64,000 bases of DNA from Brachybacterium vulturis (GTDB taxonomy: Bacteria > Actinomycetota > Actinomycetes > Actinomycetales > Dermabacteraceae). Made by a program: the position numbers and the translations under genes. This document shows positions 36,471 to 45,982 of this stretch, piece by piece; position 1 is the stretch's first letter, and each line of letters opens with the position of its first letter. The notes below the pieces were generated by a model that had not been told where the DNA came from, ran no database searches, and was given only the letters and a program-made list of their open reading frames with translations. Location of the stretch: assembly GCF_002407185.1 (NCBI RefSeq), contig NZ_CP023563.1, positions 3,100,001-3,164,000 of the forward strand, in the 5' to 3' direction.

Positions 36471-37966
36471 CAGGACCTTCGGGAGGGAGCGGTGCCGCGG
36501 CCCGAGCGCCGCGTGCGGGAGGACGAGGAGCGCGGCGTGCCCGTGGCCGGGCGCTTCGCGGCAGCCTGACGCGGCGTGCCCTTGGCCGGGTGCTTCGCGG
36601 CAGCCTGACGCGGCGTGCCCTTGACCGGGTGCTTCGCGGGGGCGGAGCGGGCGGTCGCGGGCGCGGCGGAGCGCCCGCGCGGAGCGGGCAGCACGCTGAT
36701 GGAACTGCGCACCGAGCTCAGTCGGGCACCGATCGCCTCCGCCGCGCCCGGCTCCCGCCGCGCGAAGGAGATCAGCACGCCCAGCGCCGTCATGGAGGCC
36801 AGCAGTGCGGAACCGCCCGAGGAGATGAACGGCAGCGGCACCCCGATGACGGGCAGCAGCCCGGTGACCACCATCATGTTCACGAAGGCCTGTCCGAGCA
36901 GCCAGGCGCTGATGCCCGCGACGGTGATCTGCATGAAGTGGTCGTCGAGCCGGGTGATCATCCGGAACATGAGCAGCGCCAGGGCGGTGAACAGCGCCAG
37001 CACGCCGAGGGTGCCGATCAGACCGAGCTCCTCGCCGATGATCGCGAAGATGTAGTCGTCCTCGGCGGCGGGCAGCCGACCCCACTTCTGCCTTGACTCG
37101 CCCAGACCCAGGCCCCACCAGCCGCCCTCGGCAAGACCCATCAGCCCCTGCTCCGACTGGAGGCAGGTGTCCCCCGGGCAGGTGCCGTGGAGCCAGTTGT
37201 TGATGCGGGCCATGCGGTTGCCACTGGTGATGGTGAGCGCGATGACGCCCGCCAGCCCGGCCAGCCCGACGCCGACGAACCAGCGTCGCGGCACCCCGGC
37301 GACCCAGACGGCGCCGGCGACGAGCATCGCCATCACCAGCATGGTGCCGAGGTCGTGGCCGAGGATCACCAGACCGAGCGCGACGCCGGCGCCGGGGAGC
37401 AGGGGGATGATCAGATGGAAGGGGCGGTGCAGCAGCGGTCGCTTCATCGCGAGCACGGCTCCCAGCCAGACGGCGAGGGCGAGCTTGAGGAACTCCGAGG
37501 GCTGCAGGCGCTGGGAGCCGATCTGGATCCAGTTGCGGTTGCCGTACACCTCCACGCCCAGGCCGGGCACGTGCACCAGGCACTGCAGCGCCAGGCCGAG
37601 GACGAACAGGAACCAGGCGGCACGGCGGTAGAAGCCCGGCGGCATCAGCGCGGCGACCGCCAGCGCGACCAGGCCCATGCCGGCGAACGTGCCCTGGCGC
37701 AGCAGTCCGGCGAAGCCGGAGTCGCCGCGGGAGATGTTGCTCACCGAGCTGGAGGACAGCACCATCACCAGGCCCACGCTGATCAGCAGCGCGCCGACGA
37801 CGATGAGACCGTAGAAGTCGAGCGCCGGGGATTTCAGCCAGCTGCCGACGCCCTGGCGCACCCTGCCGCCGATATTGCCCAGCGGGTGCTCCTCGTCCGG
37901 CCGCACGACCTCGGCAGAGCGACGCGCATCCCGACGGGGCTCCCGGCGGGTGTCCTCCATCGTCAT
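36470..37966 (-). CDS. ftsW: septal peptidoglycan glycosyltransferase FtsW
   Basis: A 498-residue SEDS-family polymerase with about ten membrane segments. The signatures GLGESRQKWGRLPAAEDDYIFAIIGEELG and GLLPVIGVPLPFISSGGSAL are clear. It works with FtsI to build the septal wall from lipid II. A cytoplasmic extension starts MTMEDTRREPRR. The C-terminal tail (last 60 or so residues) is basic and includes three 13-residue repeats of the type K-H-P-x-K-G-T-P-R-Q-A-A-A. The ATG overlaps the murD stop as ATGA. Confidence 0.95.
   Translation of the reverse strand: MTMEDTRREPRRDARRSAEVVRPDEEHPLGNIGGRVRQGVGSWLKSPALDFYGLIVVGALLISVGLVMVLSSSSVSNISRGDSGFAGLLRQGTFAGMGLVALAVAALMPPGFYRRAAWFLFVLGLALQCLVHVPGLGVEVYGNRNWIQIGSQRLQPSEFLKLALAVWLGAVLAMKRPLLHRPFHLIIPLLPGAGVALGLVILGHDLGTMLVMAMLVAGAVWVAGVPRRWFVGVGLAGLAGVIALTITSGNRMARINNWLHGTCPGDTCLQSEQGLMGLAEGGWWGLGLGESRQKWGRLPAAEDDYIFAIIGEELGLIGTLGVLALFTALALLMFRMITRLDDHFMQITVAGISAWLLGQAFVNMMVVTGLLPVIGVPLPFISSGGSALLASMTALGVLISFARREPGAAEAIGARLSSVRSSISVLPAPRGRSAAPATARSAPAKHPVKGTPRQAAAKHPAKGTPRQAAAKRPATGTPRSSSSRTRRSGRGTAPSRRS
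36532..36639 (-). repeat. 39-bp tandem repeat in the 3' end of ftsW
   Basis: Three near-identical copies at 36532-36570, 36571-36609 and 36610-36639 (the last partial), each starting GCGGCGTGCCC on the plus strand. The repeat keeps the ftsW frame and encodes the 13-residue units in the cytoplasmic tail. Copies differ at only a few bases, so the array is probably recent and may vary in number. Confidence 0.85.
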
Positions 37967-39471
37967 GCGTGCTCTCCTGGCAGTCGGGACACGGCCGCCG
38001 CGAACAGATCCCCCCGTTCCGCGTAGTCACGGAACTGGTCGATGGAGGCGGCGGCGGGCGCCAGCAGCACCACGTCACCGGCGGCGGCGAGCGAGCGGGC
38101 GGCCCGCACCGCATCCTCCATCAGCCGGGATCGCCCGGCGTCGTCGCCAGTGTCACCCGGATCGATGCGCCGCAGAGGGATCTCGGGCGCGTGTCGCGAC
38201 AGTGCGGTCGTGAACGGACCGGCGTCGAGGCCCAGCAGCACCACGCCGGCCAGGCGGTCGTGCACCGCGGCGATCAGCGGGTCGAGGTCCGCGCCCTTGA
38301 CGTCGCCGCCGGCGACCCAGACCACGCGCTCGGCGGAGCGCAGGGAGGCGGCCGCGGCGGCGGGATTGGTCGCCTTGGTGTCGTCGACGTAGTCGATGCC
38401 GTCGATGGTGGCGAGGTGCTGAGCTCGGTGGCTGCCCATCCGATAGGCCCGCAGCCCGTCACGGATCGCGGCGGGCTCGACCCCGTGGGCCCGGGCGAGC
38501 GCGGCGGCGGCCAGCGCGTCGAGCACGAGGTGGGGGCCGGCGCCCTGCGGACCCAGGTGGGCGAGGTCCTCGAGGGTGGCGAGCTCGGCGGCGGCCGAGC
38601 GCCGCTCGGCGAGGAAGGCCCGGTCCACCAGCACCCCGTCGATCAGCCCGAGCTCGGAGAGGCCGGGAGGTCCCAGGGTGAGGCCGACGGCGCGGGCGCC
38701 CTCGACCACGTCCGCCTCCTCGACCAGTTCTCGGGTGACGGGGTCGGCGACGCTGTACACGCAGGCGGTGCGCACCCCCTCGAAGATGCGGCCCTTGGCT
38801 GCGGCGTAGGCCGCGGCGCCGCCGTGCCAGTCCAGGTGGTCGGCGCTGACGTTCAGCACCACGGCCGCCTCGCAGTCCAGGTGCTCGGTCCAGTGCAGCT
38901 GGAAGCTCGACAGCTCGAGCGCGAGCACGTCGAAGCCCTCGGGGTCCAGTGCGGCCTCGATGACGGGCAGGCCCACGTTGCCGCAGGCGACGGCGCGCAG
39001 CCCGGCCTGGACCAGGATCGACTCCAGCATGGTGACAGTGGTGGTCTTGCCGTTGGTGCCGGTGATGCCGAGCCACGCGGGGCCGTCGGCGGCCTGCATC
39101 CGGCGGGCCAGCTCGATCTCGCTCCAGACGGGGATCCCCGCGGCCTGGGCGGCGACCAGCAGCGGCTGGTCGGGGCGCCAGCCCGGGGAGGTGACCACGA
39201 GGTCGATCTCGCGATCCTGCGGCAGCTCGAGGGTGTGGACGGTGCCGAGACGGAACTCCACCCCGAGCACCTCGAGGATCCGGGCCCGTTCCCGCAGCTG
39301 CGGGGTATCGGCCCCCTCGACCACGAGCACCTGGGCGCCGCGCTGCAGGGTCTGGTCCGCGATGGCGTAGCCGGAGACCCCGAAGCCGGTCACCAGGATC
39401 CGCAGCCCGCTCACGTCCAGGCCCGGCCAGGAGCGCTCCAGGGCGGGACCCCCGGGCGCGGGGATGCTCAT
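37963..39471 (-). CDS. murD: UDP-N-acetylmuramoylalanine--D-glutamate ligase
   Basis: Adds D-Glu to UDP-MurNAc-L-Ala. It is 502 residues. The N-terminal Rossmann part is LRILVTGFGVSGYAIA, the ATP loop GITGTNGKTTTVTML, followed by LELSSFQLHW, NVSADHLDWHG and the C-terminal DDTKATNPAAAAASL motif. The ATG at 39471 overlaps the mraY stop (ATGA), and its own stop overlaps the ftsW ATG, so the three are translationally coupled. Confidence 0.96.
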   Translation of the reverse strand: MSIPAPGGPALERSWPGLDVSGLRILVTGFGVSGYAIADQTLQRGAQVLVVEGADTPQLRERARILEVLGVEFRLGTVHTLELPQDREIDLVVTSPGWRPDQPLLVAAQAAGIPVWSEIELARRMQAADGPAWLGITGTNGKTTTVTMLESILVQAGLRAVACGNVGLPVIEAALDPEGFDVLALELSSFQLHWTEHLDCEAAVVLNVSADHLDWHGGAAAYAAAKGRIFEGVRTACVYSVADPVTRELVEEADVVEGARAVGLTLGPPGLSELGLIDGVLVDRAFLAERRSAAAELATLEDLAHLGPQGAGPHLVLDALAAAALARAHGVEPAAIRDGLRAYRMGSHRAQHLATIDGIDYVDDTKATNPAAAAASLRSAERVVWVAGGDVKGADLDPLIAAVHDRLAGVVLLGLDAGPFTTALSRHAPEIPLRRIDPGDTGDDAGRSRLMEDAVRAARSLAAAGDVVLLAPAAASIDQFRDYAERGDLFAAAVSRLPGEHA

Positions 39472-40568
39472 GAGGTGAGCCTCGGCAGGGCGTCGAGGTA
39501 GAAGATGCCCAGCCCGATGCCGGCGAGGATGCCCGCCACGATCCAGAAGCGCACCACGATGGTGACCTCGTTCCACCCCTTGAGCTCGAAGTGATGCTGC
39601 AGCGGGGCCATCCGGAACACGCGCTTGCCGGTGAGCTTGAAGCTGGCGACCTGGATGATGACCGACAGCGAGATGATCACGAACAGACCGCCGATGACCG
39701 CGCCGACGATCTCGGTGCGGGAGGTGATCGTCAGGCCCGCGATCGCGCCGCCGAGGGCCAGGGAGCCGGTGTCGCCCATGAAGATCTTCGCGGGCGAGGT
39801 GTTCCACCACAGGAAGCCGACGCAGGCGCCGATGATGGCCGCGCACAGCACGGCGGTGTCCAACGGGTCCCGGGCGTCGTAGCAGTGCACGAGGCCCCCG
39901 GCGTCGAGGTCGACGTTGCACACCTGCCGCCACTGCCAGAAGCTGATGATCAGATAGGCACCGGTGAAGATGATGGTCGCACCGCTGGCGAGGCCGTCGA
40001 GGCCGTCGGTGAGGTTCACCCCGTTGGACCAGGCGGCGACCAGGAAGTTCGCCCAGATGGCGAAGAGCAGGAAGCCGACCACGGTGCCCAGGAAGGCGAG
40101 GTCCAGCCAGGGGACGTCGCGCACGAAGGAGACGTGCATGGACGCCGGGGTCAGCCCGTTCTCGTCCGGGAACAGCAGGGCCATCACGGCGAAGGCGGTC
40201 GCGACCAGGAACTGGCCGACCAGCTTGTACCGGGGGCGCAGGCCGGTGCTGTCCTGCTGGGAGATCTTGAGGTAGTCGTCGAGGAAGCCGACGATCCCGA
40301 GGCCGACGGTCAGGAACAGCACCAGCAGCACGGAGACGCTGGGAGAGGTCCACAGCACCAGGTGGGTGAGGAAGTAGGCCGCCATCACCGCCAGGATGAT
40401 CGCGACGCCGCCCATGGTCGGGGTGCCGCGCTTGGTGGCGTGCGTGGTGGGACCGTCGTCGCGGACGAACTGCCCGTAGCCCCGGCGCTCGAGGACCTTG
40501 ATGAACAGGGGCGTGCCGAAGATCGACAGCACGAGTGCGATCGCCCCCGAGACGATGATCGCGATCAC
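39468..40568 (-). CDS. mraY: phospho-N-acetylmuramoyl-pentapeptide transferase
   Basis: Transfers phospho-MurNAc-pentapeptide to undecaprenyl phosphate, making lipid I in the membrane. It is 366 residues with about ten hydrophobic segments. The catalytic motifs FLDDYLKI, SNGVNLTDGLDGLASG and LQHHFELKGW are intact. The start is GTG at 40568, overlapping the murF stop as GTGA. Confidence 0.97.
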   Translation of the reverse strand: MIAIIVSGAIALVLSIFGTPLFIKVLERRGYGQFVRDDGPTTHATKRGTPTMGGVAIILAVMAAYFLTHLVLWTSPSVSVLLVLFLTVGLGIVGFLDDYLKISQQDSTGLRPRYKLVGQFLVATAFAVMALLFPDENGLTPASMHVSFVRDVPWLDLAFLGTVVGFLLFAIWANFLVAAWSNGVNLTDGLDGLASGATIIFTGAYLIISFWQWRQVCNVDLDAGGLVHCYDARDPLDTAVLCAAIIGACVGFLWWNTSPAKIFMGDTGSLALGGAIAGLTITSRTEIVGAVIGGLFVIISLSVIIQVASFKLTGKRVFRMAPLQHHFELKGWNEVTIVVRFWIVAGILAGIGLGIFYLDALPRLTS

Positions 40569-42034
40569 TGATCGGCTCCTGTCTGCAGTCCGTCGTGGTC
40601 GGCGCGCCGCCCGAGGTGCTCCACGAGGGGGCCCGCGATACGGCGCAGTCCCGCATCACGGGACGACTTCAGCAGCACCGCGTCCCCGGGCCGCACGGTC
40701 CGTTCCAGCTCGGCGATGGCCTCCTCGACGGTGTCGAGGTGCTCGGACTCCCCGCCGAAGCTGCCCTCGAGGCTCGCCCCGTGGTGGATGGGCGCGGCAC
40801 CGTCGCCGACCACGTACAGCTGGCCGATGTTCAGCCGCACCGCGAGGCGACCGATCTCGTCGTGCAGCCGCACGCTGTCCGGGCCCAGTTCCAGCATCTC
40901 GCCGAGCACCGCGATGGTGCGGTGGCTGCGACCGAGGTGCGCGAGCGTCTTCAGCGCCTGCTTCATGGAATCGGGGTTGGCGTTGTAGGCGTCGTCGATG
41001 ATCAGCGCACCGCCGGCGCGCAGTGCCTGCATCCGCTGCGCAGAGGCGAGGGTGGCCCCGTCGAGGGCGGCGGCGGCCGCGGCGGGTGCGACCCCGGCGA
41101 CCAGGGCGGCGGTCAGCGCCGCCAGCACATTGGCGGCCTGGTGCTCGCCCAGCAGATCCGGGCGCACCGGGAAGCTGCCCGCGCCCACCGGGTCACCGTC
41201 CAGGGTGGTCAGGCCCTCCGGGATCTCGAGCGCGAAGCTCACCCGGGCCTGATCGTCCAGGGAGAGCTCGCCGCCACGGACATCACCGGTGGTGAATCCC
41301 CAGGTGACGACGGGGGCGCAGGAGCGCTCGGCCATACCGGCGACGAGCCGGTCCTCGGCGTTCAGGACCGCCCGTCCACCGGGTGCCAGGGCCTCCACCA
41401 GCTCGCCCTTGGCCTGTGCGATGGCGTCGATGCTGCCGAACTCGCCGAGGTGGGCGGAGCCGACGTTGAGCACGAGCGCGATGTCGGGCCGGGCGATCGC
41501 GGTGAGCTGGGCGATGTGCCCGATGCCGCGAGCCCCCATCTCGAGCACCAGGAAGCGGGTCTCCGCGGTCGCTCGCAGCACGGTCAGCGGCAGGCCGAGC
41601 TCGTTGTTCAGGCTGCCGACGGGGGCCACGGTGGGCCCGGCCGCACCGAGGATCGTGCCCAGCAGGTCCTTGGTGCCGGTCTTGCCGGCGCTGCCGGTCA
41701 CCGCGAGCACCACCAGCTGTGGGTTCTCCTGGCGAGCACGGGCGAGCTGACCGCGAGCGAGTGCGGACAGCGCCTCCCGGACGTCGTCGACCTGCACCGC
41801 CGGGATCCCGTGGTCCTCGCTCACCAGGGCGAGGACGGCTCCGGCCCGTCGCGCGGCGTCGAGGAAGGCATGGCCGTCGACATGCTCGCCGCGGAAGGCG
41901 GCGAACAGGTCGCCGGGGCCGATGTCGCGCGAGTCGATACCTGCGGTGCCGGTGACGAGCTCATCGCCGGTCGCACCTCCCACGAGTGCGCCGCCGGTGA
42001 GGTCGGCGATCTCCCGTGCCGTGGTCTGGAGCAT
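40565..42034 (-). CDS. murF: UDP-N-acetylmuramoyl-tripeptide--D-alanyl-D-alanine ligase
   Basis: Adds D-Ala-D-Ala to complete the UDP-MurNAc-pentapeptide. It is 489 residues. The N-terminal domain has GIDSRDIGPGDLFAAFRGEHVDGHAF, the ATP loop is AVTGSAGKTGTKD, and VLNVGSAHLGEFGS and DDAYNANPDSMKQAL are typical. It starts 2 bp after the murE stop and is coupled by GTGA to mraY. Confidence 0.96.
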   Translation of the reverse strand: MLQTTAREIADLTGGALVGGATGDELVTGTAGIDSRDIGPGDLFAAFRGEHVDGHAFLDAARRAGAVLALVSEDHGIPAVQVDDVREALSALARGQLARARQENPQLVVLAVTGSAGKTGTKDLLGTILGAAGPTVAPVGSLNNELGLPLTVLRATAETRFLVLEMGARGIGHIAQLTAIARPDIALVLNVGSAHLGEFGSIDAIAQAKGELVEALAPGGRAVLNAEDRLVAGMAERSCAPVVTWGFTTGDVRGGELSLDDQARVSFALEIPEGLTTLDGDPVGAGSFPVRPDLLGEHQAANVLAALTAALVAGVAPAAAAAALDGATLASAQRMQALRAGGALIIDDAYNANPDSMKQALKTLAHLGRSHRTIAVLGEMLELGPDSVRLHDEIGRLAVRLNIGQLYVVGDGAAPIHHGASLEGSFGGESEHLDTVEEAIAELERTVRPGDAVLLKSSRDAGLRRIAGPLVEHLGRRADHDGLQTGADQ

Positions 42035-42036
42035 GT

Positions 42037-43632
42037 TCAGCGTCCTTCGTCCATGTCGTCGGCGTCTCCGCGCGCCGTGTGCGCATCCCGCAGTGCATCC
42101 CGCAGTCGGAGGCGGTCATCGAACGGCTGGACGATACCGCCGATCTGCTGCCCGGTCTCGGCGCCCTTGCCCGCGACCAGGATGGTGTCGGACACGTCCG
42201 CCAGATACGCGGCCAGGGCGATCGCTTCTCCGCGCCCACCCACCTCGTGGACCTGCGCGTTCGTGCGGTCAGGGATGCCGTCGAGCACCTCGCGACGGAT
42301 CGCTGCCGGATCCTCAGTGCGCGGGTTGTCGTCCGTGACGATCACCACGTCCGCGAGGCGTGCTGCGACCTCCCCCATGCGGGGGCGCTTGCCGCGGTCG
42401 CGGTCGCCGCCGGCGCCCATGACCACGAGGACGCGGCGGGTCCCGGGGACCCCGCGGAGGGTGGAGAGCGTCTGTTCGAGGGCGTCGGGGGTGTGGGAGT
42501 AGTCGACGATGCCGCGGATCGGGTCGAGGGCCACGGGCTCCATCCGCCCGGGGACCGTCCCGGCCCGGCCGAGCGCCTCGGCGACCTCCTCGCCGGTGTG
42601 TCCGATCGCGGCCAGCAGCAGCTCGGCGGCCAGGGTGTTGGCGACGTAGTGGCGTCCGGGCAGTGCCGCCTGCAGGGTGCGGGCACCCTCCGGGCCCTCG
42701 ACCTCGAAGGTGGAGCCGTAGCCCTGGGGACGATGAGGGCCGGCCCGGTGGTCGGCCTCGACGTCGGCCCGGGTGGTGAAGGTCGTCACCGGGATCTGCG
42801 CCTCGCGGGCCAGCCGGCGACCCCATTCGTCGTCCACGCAGACGATGCCCCGCCGTGCGTGCGCAGGGGTGAACAGCAGCCGCTTGGCCTGGAAGTAGTT
42901 CTCCATCGTGCCGTGGAAGTCGAGGTGATCCTGGGTGAGGTTGGTGAAGCAGGCGACGTCGTAGACGACCTCGTCCGCGCGGTGCAGGACCAGGGCGTGG
43001 CTGGAGACCTCCATGGAGACCACCTCGACGTCGTCCTCGACCATCCGCGCCAGCAGTCCGTGCAGCTCAGGAGCCTCGGGAGTGGTGCGGACGGTGCCGA
43101 TCGCGTGGTCCGCACCGCGCGCGTCGCGGTAGCTGGTGCCGCTGGTGCCGATCGCCCCGGCCGGGACCGCGAGCTCGAGCAGGGTGCGGGTGATCGCGGT
43201 GGTGATGGAGGTCTTGCCGTTGGTGCCGGTCACGCCGATGGTGGCCAGGCGATCGGCGGGTCTGCCCTGGACCACGGCCGCCGCGGTCGCGGTGGCGGTG
43301 CGCGGGTCCTCGACCACGAGCACGGGCAGTCCCGCGGCCTCGCAGCGCTCACGACCTGCGGGGTCGGTGAGCGCCATCGAGGCGCCGAGACCGGCGGCCT
43401 GCGCGGCGAACTGCGCACCATGGGCATGGGCGCCGGGCAGCGCGCACCAGAGATCACCGGGCTCCACGGAGCGCGAATCGAGCGTGACGCCGAGCAGCAT
43501 GCGCTCGGCTGCCCCGCCGGCCACGTCGGGCACGGGGGCGCCGAGCAGGTGGGCGAGGTCCGCCGCGCTCGCCCCGCGGGCACGCCGCGGACGCGCCGGT
43601 TCGGGGACGGGTTCGGTCATCGAGGTCATCAT
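42037..43632 (-). CDS. murE: UDP-N-acetylmuramoyl-tripeptide synthetase (meso-diaminopimelate-adding type)
   Basis: Adds the third stem-peptide residue. It is 531 residues from the ATG at 43632; a later in-frame ATG at 43620 is equally possible because the ribosome site (GGTGAG) is weak. The ATP loop is GVTGTNGKTSITT, followed by EVSSHALVLHR and FTNLTQDHLDFHG. The substrate motif DDNPRTEDP contains DNPR, which in this family selects meso-diaminopimelate rather than lysine. It starts 4 bp after ftsI and ends 2 bp before murF. Confidence 0.95.
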   Translation of the reverse strand: MMTSMTEPVPEPARPRRARGASAADLAHLLGAPVPDVAGGAAERMLLGVTLDSRSVEPGDLWCALPGAHAHGAQFAAQAAGLGASMALTDPAGRERCEAAGLPVLVVEDPRTATATAAAVVQGRPADRLATIGVTGTNGKTSITTAITRTLLELAVPAGAIGTSGTSYRDARGADHAIGTVRTTPEAPELHGLLARMVEDDVEVVSMEVSSHALVLHRADEVVYDVACFTNLTQDHLDFHGTMENYFQAKRLLFTPAHARRGIVCVDDEWGRRLAREAQIPVTTFTTRADVEADHRAGPHRPQGYGSTFEVEGPEGARTLQAALPGRHYVANTLAAELLLAAIGHTGEEVAEALGRAGTVPGRMEPVALDPIRGIVDYSHTPDALEQTLSTLRGVPGTRRVLVVMGAGGDRDRGKRPRMGEVAARLADVVIVTDDNPRTEDPAAIRREVLDGIPDRTNAQVHEVGGRGEAIALAAYLADVSDTILVAGKGAETGQQIGGIVQPFDDRLRLRDALRDAHTARGDADDMDEGR

Positions 43633-43636
43633 GCGC

Positions 43637-45460
43637 TCACCATTCGTTCTCGAGCTCACGACCGGGCACGCCGGTCGGGGCGATGCCCTGGTTCTGGAGC
43701 GCGAAGGTGGTCAGCTCGGAGAAGGCGGGGGCCGCGGCGCGGCTGCCGGAGATGAAGGAGCTCAGCCCGAAGACGAACACGCCCACCACCAGATCGGGGT
43801 CGTCCGCGGGGGCGAAGCCGATGAAGGAGGCGGTGTAGGTGCCGTCGCCGACCTGGGCGGTGCCGGTCTTGCCGGCGACCGCGTAGCCGTCCACCGCGGC
43901 GGAGGACGTCTCCTCGTCCACCGAGTTGTCCATCAGCGCGCGCATGGTCGCGGCGGTCTCGCCGGAGACGACGCGCGTGCTCTGCGGCTCGCCGAGCGGT
44001 CGCACGGAGCCGTCATCCTGCTGGATGCCCTTGATCAGGGAGGGCTGGACCCGCACGCCGTCGTTGGCGAAGGTGCCGACGGCGGTGACCATCTGCAGAG
44101 CGTTGACGCTGTATCCCTGGCCGAAGGCGGTCGTGTAGCGGGTGCGCCCCTGCCACTCCTCGACCGGATGGACGACCCCGGCGGACTCGCCCGGCAGCTC
44201 CACCCCGGTCTTCGTCCCCAGGCCGAAGGCCTTGAGGTAGTCGTAGCGCACCTCGGGCGTGAGGGTCTCGGCGATCTGCACGGTGCCGACGTTCGAGCTG
44301 TACCTGAGCACGCCGGCGAGGGTGAGGCGCTGGTCCGGGTGCTGATGCGAATCCTTGACGCGGTGGCCGTCGAACCACATCTCATAGGGGATCTCGTACT
44401 GCGACTCGGCAGTGACCGTCCCCTCCTCGATCGCGGCGGCGAGGGTGAACAGCTTCCCGGTGGAGCCGGGCTCGAACACGTTGGAGATCGAGCGGTTGCC
44501 GAGGTCCTCGGGCGCGAAGGCGCCGGGCGTGTTGGGGTCGAAGCTGGGGTGCTCGGCGAGGGCGAGCACCTCACCGGTGTGCGCGTTGTAGACGACGGCG
44601 CTGCCCCCGGTGGCGCCCCACGTCTCGACGGCGCCGGCGACGATCTGCTGCGCCTTCCACTGCAGATCCCGGTCGATGGTGAGCACCACGTCCTCGCCGT
44701 CGACCGCCGGGGTGGTCTCCTGCCTCCCGGTGGGGATGATCTGGCCCTGCGCTCCGCGCTCGTAGGTGGTCTTGCCGTCGGTGCCGCTGAGCTCGTCGTC
44801 GAACGAGAGCTCGGTGCCGGCCAGCGCGGCGCCGTCGGCGCCGACGAATCCCAGGATGTTCCCGCCGACGGAGCCGGCCGGGTAGATCCGCTCCGCCACC
44901 CGATCCGCACCGATGCCGGGGATGCGCAGCGAGAGCGCGGCATCTCGCACCTCGGGCTCGATGCTCTTGCGCAGATAGGAGAACCCGGCGTCGCCGGTGA
45001 GCGCCTCCTCGGTCTTCGAGACGCTCCAGCCGAGGACCGGGGCGAGATCCTGCGCGGCCGCCTTCACCCCGGTGACCTCGGCGGTCTTCGAGTTCTCGAG
45101 GTATCCGTCGACCTGGAGCTGGTTGACCCACAGGTCGTAGCGCTCGACGGAGCTGGCCAGGGTGGTGCCGTGGCGGTCGGTGATGTCGCCGCGGAGGGCG
45201 GGGATGGTGCGGGTGACGGTGCGCTGGGCGATCGCCTCCTCGGCACGGGCGCTCGCATCCAGGCCCTGCACCCAGATCAGGCGTCCGGACAGTGCGAGGA
45301 CGGCCACCAGGATCACGCTGATGAGCAGCCGATGCCGGGTGGAGGGGTCGCCGACCCTCGCCGGCGGGATGAGGGCTCGTCCCGTGCCACCGGAGCGGGG
45401 CTTGCGAGCACCGCCCGTGCTGCGGGTGGTGGTCCGCCTGCTGCTGTGCGGTGGCGTCAT
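43637..45460 (-). CDS. ftsI: septal transpeptidase FtsI (class B penicillin-binding protein)
   Basis: A 607-residue bitopic membrane enzyme that cross-links septal peptidoglycan. A basic cytoplasmic N-terminus precedes the membrane helix at about 45-63. The pedestal/dimerisation domain includes ALRGDITDRHGTTLA and RIYPAGSVGGNILGFVG. The transpeptidase domain has the active-site serine in GSTGK (S333), SSN at 388-390 and KTG at 531-533. No PASTA domains follow. It is 2 bp after ftsL and 4 bp before murE. Confidence 0.96.
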   Translation of the reverse strand: MTPPHSSRRTTTRSTGGARKPRSGGTGRALIPPARVGDPSTRHRLLISVILVAVLALSGRLIWVQGLDASARAEEAIAQRTVTRTIPALRGDITDRHGTTLASSVERYDLWVNQLQVDGYLENSKTAEVTGVKAAAQDLAPVLGWSVSKTEEALTGDAGFSYLRKSIEPEVRDAALSLRIPGIGADRVAERIYPAGSVGGNILGFVGADGAALAGTELSFDDELSGTDGKTTYERGAQGQIIPTGRQETTPAVDGEDVVLTIDRDLQWKAQQIVAGAVETWGATGGSAVVYNAHTGEVLALAEHPSFDPNTPGAFAPEDLGNRSISNVFEPGSTGKLFTLAAAIEEGTVTAESQYEIPYEMWFDGHRVKDSHQHPDQRLTLAGVLRYSSNVGTVQIAETLTPEVRYDYLKAFGLGTKTGVELPGESAGVVHPVEEWQGRTRYTTAFGQGYSVNALQMVTAVGTFANDGVRVQPSLIKGIQQDDGSVRPLGEPQSTRVVSGETAATMRALMDNSVDEETSSAAVDGYAVAGKTGTAQVGDGTYTASFIGFAPADDPDLVVGVFVFGLSSFISGSRAAAPAFSELTTFALQNQGIAPTGVPGRELENEW

Positions 45461-45462
45461 CC

Positions 45463-45981
45463 TCAGGCCCCTTCGTTGCCCATGCCGTGGTAGGCGGTGG
45501 GCTCGTCATAGATCTGCGCCGGCGGCACGGCGACCCTCTCGGGCACCTGCGTCAGCTCCGGAGTGGCACCAGTCTGCGCCGCCGGGGACGTCTCCCCGAT
45601 GATCTCGCCCGTGTCGAGGTCGATATATGCCGGATCCGACACCGGGACCATGCCGATCTCACGCGCCTGGCGTGCGAGCTCCTGCGGCGTGCCCAGGCGC
45701 TCATCGGTCTCGGCGAGCGCCTGGCTCTCCTCGGTGAGCCGCTGGGACTGACCCTGCAGCCGGGTGATCTCGTAGCTCGTGTCCGACATCTGGATGTTGA
45801 GGTAGAGCAGTGCGGCGAGGGTCGCCACGACGATCAGCGTGCACAGCATGGTGAACGGCATCGAGCTGCCCGCGGTCCTGGGCGTGGTGACGACCGTCAG
45901 CCCGGGTCGCGCAGCGGAGGAGCGCCGGGTCCCTCGAACCGGGCGGATCGCGGGTGCATGAACGGCAGACGTGCTGGCCAT
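45463..45981 (-). CDS. ftsL: FtsL-like septum formation protein
   Basis: A 172-residue small bitopic protein between rsmH and ftsI, the standard ftsL position. The single membrane helix is at about 42-63 (FTMLCTLIVVATLAALLYLNI), followed by a coiled-coil stretch at about 66-95 (YEITRLQGQSQRLTEESQAL) and a conserved-looking REIGMVPVSDPAYIDLDTG. The assignment rests on position and topology, because FtsL sequences are poorly conserved. It spaces 1 bp from rsmH and 2 bp from ftsI. Confidence 0.85.
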   Translation of the reverse strand: MASTSAVHAPAIRPVRGTRRSSAARPGLTVVTTPRTAGSSMPFTMLCTLIVVATLAALLYLNIQMSDTSYEITRLQGQSQRLTEESQALAETDERLGTPQELARQAREIGMVPVSDPAYIDLDTGEIIGETSPAAQTGATPELTQVPERVAVPPAQIYDEPTAYHGMGNEGA

Positions 45982-45982
45982 C

